Positions 32,170 to 33,340 of a stretch of 33,340 nt of DNA are shown piece by piece. The notes under the pieces are model-generated. The model did no database searches, was not told the origin of the DNA, and was given only the letters and a program-made list of their open reading frames with translations. Where the stretch lies: assembly GCA_015066065.1 (NCBI GenBank), contig SVPB01000013.1:1-33340 (forward strand), read 5' to 3'. The DNA comes from Oscillospiraceae bacterium. GTDB taxonomy: Bacteria > Bacillota > Clostridia > Oscillospirales > Acutalibacteraceae. Numbering within the stretch: the first letter of the stretch is position 1; every line of letters begins with the position of its first letter. A program made the translations under genes and the position numbers.

Positions 32170-33340
<1,171 letters not shown>

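Overview
The window is a high-GC piece of a Firmicutes chromosome around its replication origin. Gene content and order (rnpA-rpmH facing away from dnaA-dnaN-S4-recF-remB-gyrB-gyrA, then mnmG-rsmG-noc and parA-parB), Bacillus-type parS sites, a preQ1-I riboswitch, a QueT transporter and Gram-positive ribosome-binding sites point to a class Clostridia member, most likely a gut Oscillospiraceae/Ruminococcaceae relative. Species cannot be named from the sequence alone.

Layout. 1-870: 3' end of lepA. 871-1325: terminator plus a long heptanucleotide repeat tract. 1326-4164 (minus): jag, yidC, yidD, rnpA, rpmH, read away from the origin with 8-nt overlaps at yidD/rnpA and jag/yidC. 4165-6121: rpmH and dnaA promoters, dnaA, then the dnaA-dnaN gap. 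That gap holds TTTTCCAC-type DnaA boxes, a GC clamp, five CTA trinucleotides and an AT-rich stretch, which is the architecture of a Bacillus-type basal unwinding region, so this is the predicted oriC. 6122-14553: dnaN, S4 protein, recF, remB, gyrB, a duplicated YcxB-like membrane protein inserted between the gyrase genes, and gyrA. 14554-15010: terminator, heptad element and a second dense cluster of TTTTCCAC/GTGGAAAA motifs in front of mnmG. 15011-18512: mnmG, rsmG and a Noc-like ParB paralogue.

18513-24702 is the segregation district. It has three perfect parS sites, each joined to an intrinsic terminator (two lie inside the terminator stem), with a DUF3048 lipoprotein, tRNA-Arg(CCT), a beta-propeller protein, a uracil-permease-like carrier with a long structured leader, and parA-parB. 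24720-28526 is a run of plus-strand genes: acyl-ACP thioesterase, queT under a preQ1-I riboswitch, and a zinc/manganese-type ABC importer (znuA, znuC, znuB). 28616-29385 is a divergent XRE regulator / SLOG-domain pair with a palindromic control region. 29465-32089: a GH13 glycosidase and an endonuclease/exonuclease/phosphatase-family hydrolase. 32170-33340 (minus): atpC, with a short epsilon lacking its C-terminal helices, and the 3' part of atpD.

The genes form a replication-initiation and segregation hub: DnaA, its boxes, clamp and gyrase next to ParA/ParB/Noc and parS. The main non-coding curiosities are the second box cluster before mnmG, the parS-terminator hybrids, and a family of heptad-repeat elements that sit on or just after stop codons at five places. 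I see no prophage, CRISPR array, rRNA or insertion sequence.
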